From NCBI GenBank assembly GCA_025963815.1, contig JAOQAA010000609.1:1-9364 (forward strand): a stretch of 9,364 nucleotides of DNA, in the 5' to 3' direction. This DNA is from Capsulimonas sp. Its GTDB lineage: Bacteria; Armatimonadota; Armatimonadia; Armatimonadales; Capsulimonadaceae. The position numbers and the translations under genes are program-made. Positions 7,901-9,364 of the stretch are shown here, piece by piece. Under the pieces are notes generated by a model, which saw only the letters and a program-made list of their open reading frames with translations, was not told the DNA's origin and made no database searches. Numbering within the stretch: the first letter of the stretch is position 1; each line of letters starts with the position of its first letter.

Positions 7901-8288
7901 GCTGGCCCAAATCAACGCCGCTATTGACGAGCGCCTCCGCGCCGAAGGCGCAGCCTTCCTGGGCGCCCGCTTAGTCCAGCACGCAAATAACCAGAAGATG
8001 GTGCTCGCGCCGAGCTTCTACGATCCGTACTACAAAGTCCTCACGGATTACCTGGAAGAGATCAACTACGCCGGCGGCGGCCAGGCGCCGGTAACTGCGA
8101 TCCAAACAACCAGCGGCGTCCCCGCCGTCATCCCGGCGGCGGCTTCTCCCGAGCCGACGCCCGCCGCCGCGCCAGCGCGGGCGACTCTGAAAGAGCGTCT
8201 TCTGGAAACGAAGGAGCTTCTCGACGAGGGGTTCATCACGCAGGAAGAGTACGAAGCCCGCCGCCAGGCGATCTTGAAAGAAATGTAA
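4914..8288 (+). CDS. Tubulin/FtsZ-superfamily GTPase (Tubulin_2-like) with C-terminal SHOCT motif
   Basis: A 1124-residue protein. Residues 1-45 are a Pro/Thr/Ala-rich, probably disordered leader. The GTPase-type region starts at about 48. GVGGTGH at 54-60 is the first nucleotide-binding loop after a hydrophobic strand (SIIIG), LLDTD at 87-91 follows the second strand, and GGTGSG at 209-214 is the tubulin/FtsZ signature loop after VYIVGS. This matches the large tubulin-like proteins grouped as Tubulin_2. FtsZ has about 380 residues, so the remaining 700 or so are extra: charged helical stretches at about 530-660 that could form coiled coils, then a region I do not recognise (about 690-1050). 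A Pro/Ala linker (about 1065-1090) ends in a SHOCT-type helix pair at 1092-1124 (LKERL...LLDEGFITQEEYEARRQAIL). SHOCT motifs usually terminate multidomain proteins and are thought to aid oligomerisation. No membrane helix is visible, so the protein is cytoplasmic. It probably polymerises with GTP near the membrane proteins encoded upstream. No clear T7 catalytic-loop motif could be assigned by eye. Confidence 0.88.
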   Translation: MADTTTPPLPTTPAPTTPPAPAPTISVPSGTASTTGPTADDGRLRGISRSIIIGVGGTGHQILLDVRKRLIEKYESLDKIPIVGFMLLDTDQSIFSKNPDYDDAVNLDNADKIHTSVHGVDNLRKNLREHPHLRTWLDARVLTGDIDQGAGAVRARGRLAYFWNYATIARKLEEEMLKVTRDSSKETAIRNGLQVGEGLTVYIVGSMLGGTGSGMFLDLAYTVRNKFKSQRMLEMVGMFSIPPNSEAVAVDNRPNAYAALMELNHFTDPSTTFSAQYQAEIPPMEDADPPFRYTYLVDTSSPSAQLDSVKDLVEMIGHSIFLDLTSEFQRQKKSNRNNFDQFLITADGLGCAQNYMGFGLASIYFPKDKVMTACSNRLAGDIVRRWTDPLERVVNIGAFTDQELSRLGLTVDAVERLVTTANSESGETLRDMAMGHWNSANRQYETAYPGHNRVVEYLVARQKESDARVADTDPNPDLLAKRKTNLGESVFQIQQNLGTGIKAKDKALRDWVSAQVNDPNHRHGVAAAALDTMADRFRTYMTQLERTQEERKNGLQPTTQTRDAALQKINRHAGDIMLSLIATAKRREIDEQKDAFLAAARRYDAEMVDIRGGEAALVFYRHLLGTVMSLKAEMDRYVERIESLRAGFARAERDAVQEPVDVNGEVLFNPGRRDTDPVTGADRYVGGDIDDRYAHYVGNALDANNATVNNLISDILESLGTKADIWGVRDGELPRIASTIIAHTRGVFKAVEEESVLDKFYSKYGQDTDRTIQTLRRVGSLSAPFLHLQENAPNYTHNINKEQTIIGVLHGAAPRTESEQRFRTMIMDTVQGVKDQQISNSNEPHQVLFLRERAAFPLRLLQGMESYRYAYDQVKSLGAAANPIHTRTDIKDWIRISPPSAEDQKSAWRTFVIGWASGVIDEEHESRYTSVGTRDIISFVANYTDKFGMPKSDSLGGFNTVESVVHGFKTDAGSAPGRPPAEARDLVQRLCDDRRMLAQINAAIDERLRAEGAAFLGARLVQHANNQKMVLAPSFYDPYYKVLTDYLEEINYAGGGQAPVTAIQTTSGVPAVIPAAASPEPTPAAAPARATLKERLLETKELLDEGFITQEEYEARRQAILKEM

Positions 8289-8299
8289 GGCTTCGACCT

Positions 8300-8324
8300 C
8301 GGGGACGGATTTCATCCGTCCCCG
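8300..8324 (+). terminator. Perfect 11-bp hairpin after the tubulin-like gene, no T tract
   Basis: The stem CGGGGACGGAT pairs exactly with ATCCGTCCCCG across a 3-nt TTC loop, starting 11 nt after the stop codon. A terminator or mRNA-stabilising 3' structure is plausible here. No run of T residues follows (the next bases are GCGTCACATC), so it is not a textbook intrinsic terminator and could equally be a dispersed palindromic repeat. Confidence 0.5.
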
Positions 8325-8345
8325 GCGTCACATCATAACTTTCTT

Positions 8346-8915
8346 ATGCCCATTGAAAACCGACTGCTGCACCGCCCTGAGCCCGGCGTGCTGTCCTTCT
8401 ATCCCCACCCGCTCGGGCAGATCGCCGTGCTGGCGCTCGGCATCGCCATGATCGCCGTCGCGCCCGTGCTGCTCGCCAGTCATGGGCACAGCGGCCCCGA
8501 TCCGATCGACCGCCCGCTGGCGCTGTTTGGAATCGTCTTCGGCCTGTATCTGCTGGGCCTCTCCGGTCCGCAGCGATTGACGGTCCACACGGGAGATCGC
8601 AGCTATCGTTACGCCGATTACCTCAAGCTCCCCCTCTCGCGCTTCGCAAACTCTGTATCGCCCCCACGCGTTCCGTTTCTGTTAGCGCCGCGTCAGGGCA
8701 ATCTCGACGCCGACGCTCAGGGAGTCGCCCTGCGTGAAGCTAAGGGAAACAAGCGCGACTCGGTCCACTGCTGGGTGCTTCTCATCTGGAAGGACGAGAC
8801 TCGCCTTCCCGTGGTCGTCGCCTTCACGCGAAAACCCGAAGACGCCCAGCCACTGCTTGCCGAAACCGCCGCCTTCCTCGGTCTTCCTATTCTCGATCAC
8901 ACATATTCCCGCTAA
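8346..8915 (+). CDS. Two-helix membrane protein with possible PH-like cytoplasmic region
   Basis: A 189-residue protein. Two hydrophobic helices at about 24-44 and 57-73 flank a short His/Asp-containing loop (SHGHSGPDPIDRP). A beta-rich region follows, from LTVHTGDRSYRY (about 78-89) through a strand pair near 142-160 (CWVLLIWKD, LPVVVAF) to a final amphipathic helix (about 162-177) and the motif FLGLPILDHT. A two-helix hairpin, beta strands, then a helix with a Leu-Gly-Leu-Pro-Ile end resembles small bacterial membrane proteins with PH-like domains, but similarity by eye is weak and I assign no function. It lies 57 nt after the tubulin-like gene with a hairpin between them, so membership in that operon is uncertain. 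The ATG at 8346 has no Shine-Dalgarno site; a TAACTT box 4 nt upstream of the leader could mean a near-leaderless transcript. Confidence 0.75.
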   Translation: MPIENRLLHRPEPGVLSFYPHPLGQIAVLALGIAMIAVAPVLLASHGHSGPDPIDRPLALFGIVFGLYLLGLSGPQRLTVHTGDRSYRYADYLKLPLSRFANSVSPPRVPFLLAPRQGNLDADAQGVALREAKGNKRDSVHCWVLLIWKDETRLPVVVAFTRKPEDAQPLLAETAAFLGLPILDHTYSR

Positions 8916-8956
8916 TTTTATTCAATCGCTTTTCGTTTTTATCATGACGGATTTTC

Positions 8957-8985
8957 TTGACGCCTGTAGTTTACCGTGGTAGACT
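8957..8985 (+). promoter_or_regulatory. Sigma70-type promoter of the BlaI/MecI-type gene
   Basis: A -35 box TTGACG (8957-8962) and a -10 box TAGACT (8980-8985) are separated by exactly 17 bp. The predicted transcript would start near 8992 and leave a leader of about 25 nt that contains GAAGGA, 4 nt before the ATG at 9018. This is the best promoter match I found in the window and marks a separate transcription unit. Confidence 0.7.
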
Positions 8986-8986
8986 A
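8967..8986 (+). promoter_or_regulatory. Operator-like inverted repeat over the -10 box
   Basis: TAGTTTACC and GGTAGACTA form a 9+9 inverted repeat around a central GT, with 8 of 9 pairs matching. It covers the second half of the promoter spacer and all of the -10 box. BlaI/MecI/CopY repressors bind short dyads of this size as dimers and usually repress their own genes, so this is probably the operator for the regulator encoded 32 nt downstream. Confidence 0.6.
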
Positions 8987-9017
8987 AAGAAAATGTTTTG
9001 TCGATAAGAAGGATCTC

Positions 9018-9364
9018 ATGGACCACCAGCCCCCACGTCTTGGTAAAATGCAGCTGCAAATTATGCAGCAGCTGTGGAGCCAATCCGAATTGACGGCACG
9101 TCAGATGACCGAACGTCTTTCCCGAATTGCTCCGACAACACACAGCACGGTTCAAACTCTGCTTCGAAAAATGGAGGCCAAGGAGTTGATTGCACATGAG
9201 GATCGTGAAGGCACATTTGTCTACAGACCTCTTTATCAGCAGTCTGAGGTCAGCGGGGCGCTGGCGAATGATTTTCTCGACCGGGTCTTCCAGGGGTCGA
9301 TTTCCAAGCTCGTTTCTCACTTCCTTGCGGAAGGGCGTCCCTCTCCGGAAGAATTGAGCCGGCT
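9018..9364 (+). CDS. BlaI/MecI family winged-helix repressor (3' end outside window)
   Basis: The first 115 codons are present and the frame runs off the window end without a stop. The family is usually about 120-130 residues, so only a short C-terminal part is missing. The protein begins MDHQPPRLGKMQLQIMQQLW, the helix that opens BlaI/MecI domains, followed by LTARQMTERLS, the recognition helix region (TTHSTVQTLLRKMEAKELI, about 40-58) and the wing (HEDREGTFVYRP, about 60-71). The helical region from about 75 onward matches the dimerisation part. These repressors often control an adjacent M56-type metallopeptidase sensor (BlaR1/MecR1-like), which could lie beyond the window. GAAGGA at 9008-9013 is a good Shine-Dalgarno site. 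A strong promoter and an overlapping dyad lie immediately upstream, consistent with autorepression. What it senses cannot be told from this sequence. Confidence 0.87.
   Translation, partial: MDHQPPRLGKMQLQIMQQLWSQSELTARQMTERLSRIAPTTHSTVQTLLRKMEAKELIAHEDREGTFVYRPLYQQSEVSGALANDFLDRVFQGSISKLVSHFLAEGRPSPEELSR

Overview
This window holds seven genes, all on the + strand, from what looks like a free-living bacterium with moderately high GC (I estimate about 60%). Signal peptides, Shine-Dalgarno sites, a BlaI/MecI regulator and a sigma70-type promoter mark it as bacterial. The mix of a tubulin-like GTPase, a kinase-like protein, FHA- and SHOCT-like modules, TTG start codons and a BlaI family regulator suggests Armatimonadota (Capsulimonas-like) or a similar phylum. 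That placement is a weak inference from gene content, not from a marker gene.

The main content (about 92-8288) is a five-gene cluster. In order: (1) a kinase-fold protein without the catalytic-loop Asp and Lys, followed by two tandem Ig-like repeats and a C-terminal membrane anchor; (2) a secreted-side von Willebrand A (vWA) protein with an intact MIDAS motif, a Thr-rich stalk, one membrane helix and a cytoplasmic FHA-like domain that lacks the usual phosphopeptide-binding residues; (3) a protein with a signal peptide, an Ig-like ectodomain and three membrane helices; (4) a protein with two membrane helices and a coiled-coil cytoplasmic region; (5) a 1124-residue tubulin/FtsZ-superfamily GTPase (Tubulin_2-like) ending in a SHOCT motif. 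Four of the five are membrane proteins and the fifth is a probable polymer-forming GTPase. The simplest reading is an envelope-associated apparatus that couples an extracytoplasmic vWA sensor or adhesion module to a cytoplasmic tubulin-like filament. From memory, Makarova and Koonin (2010) predicted a membrane-remodelling system pairing a divergent FtsZ/tubulin family with a vWA protein. This locus looks like a relative with extra signalling-type parts, and its function is not established here.

Between genes 1 and 2 lies a pair of GC-rich palindromic repeats in inverted orientation (arms about 1780-1815 and 1914-1949). The right arm ends just before the ribosome binding site of the vWA gene. 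Genes 2 and 3 appear to start at TTG codons placed directly after good Shine-Dalgarno sites; the longer ATG-started frames run through repeat or intergenic sequence.

After a perfect 11-bp hairpin (8300-8324) comes a small two-helix membrane protein with a possible PH-like cytoplasmic region (8346-8915). The window ends in a BlaI/MecI-type repressor gene (9018 onward, cut by the window edge). Its promoter is clear (TTGACG-17-TAGACT) and a 20-bp inverted repeat covers the -10 box, so autorepression is likely. That gene is probably a separate transcription unit.
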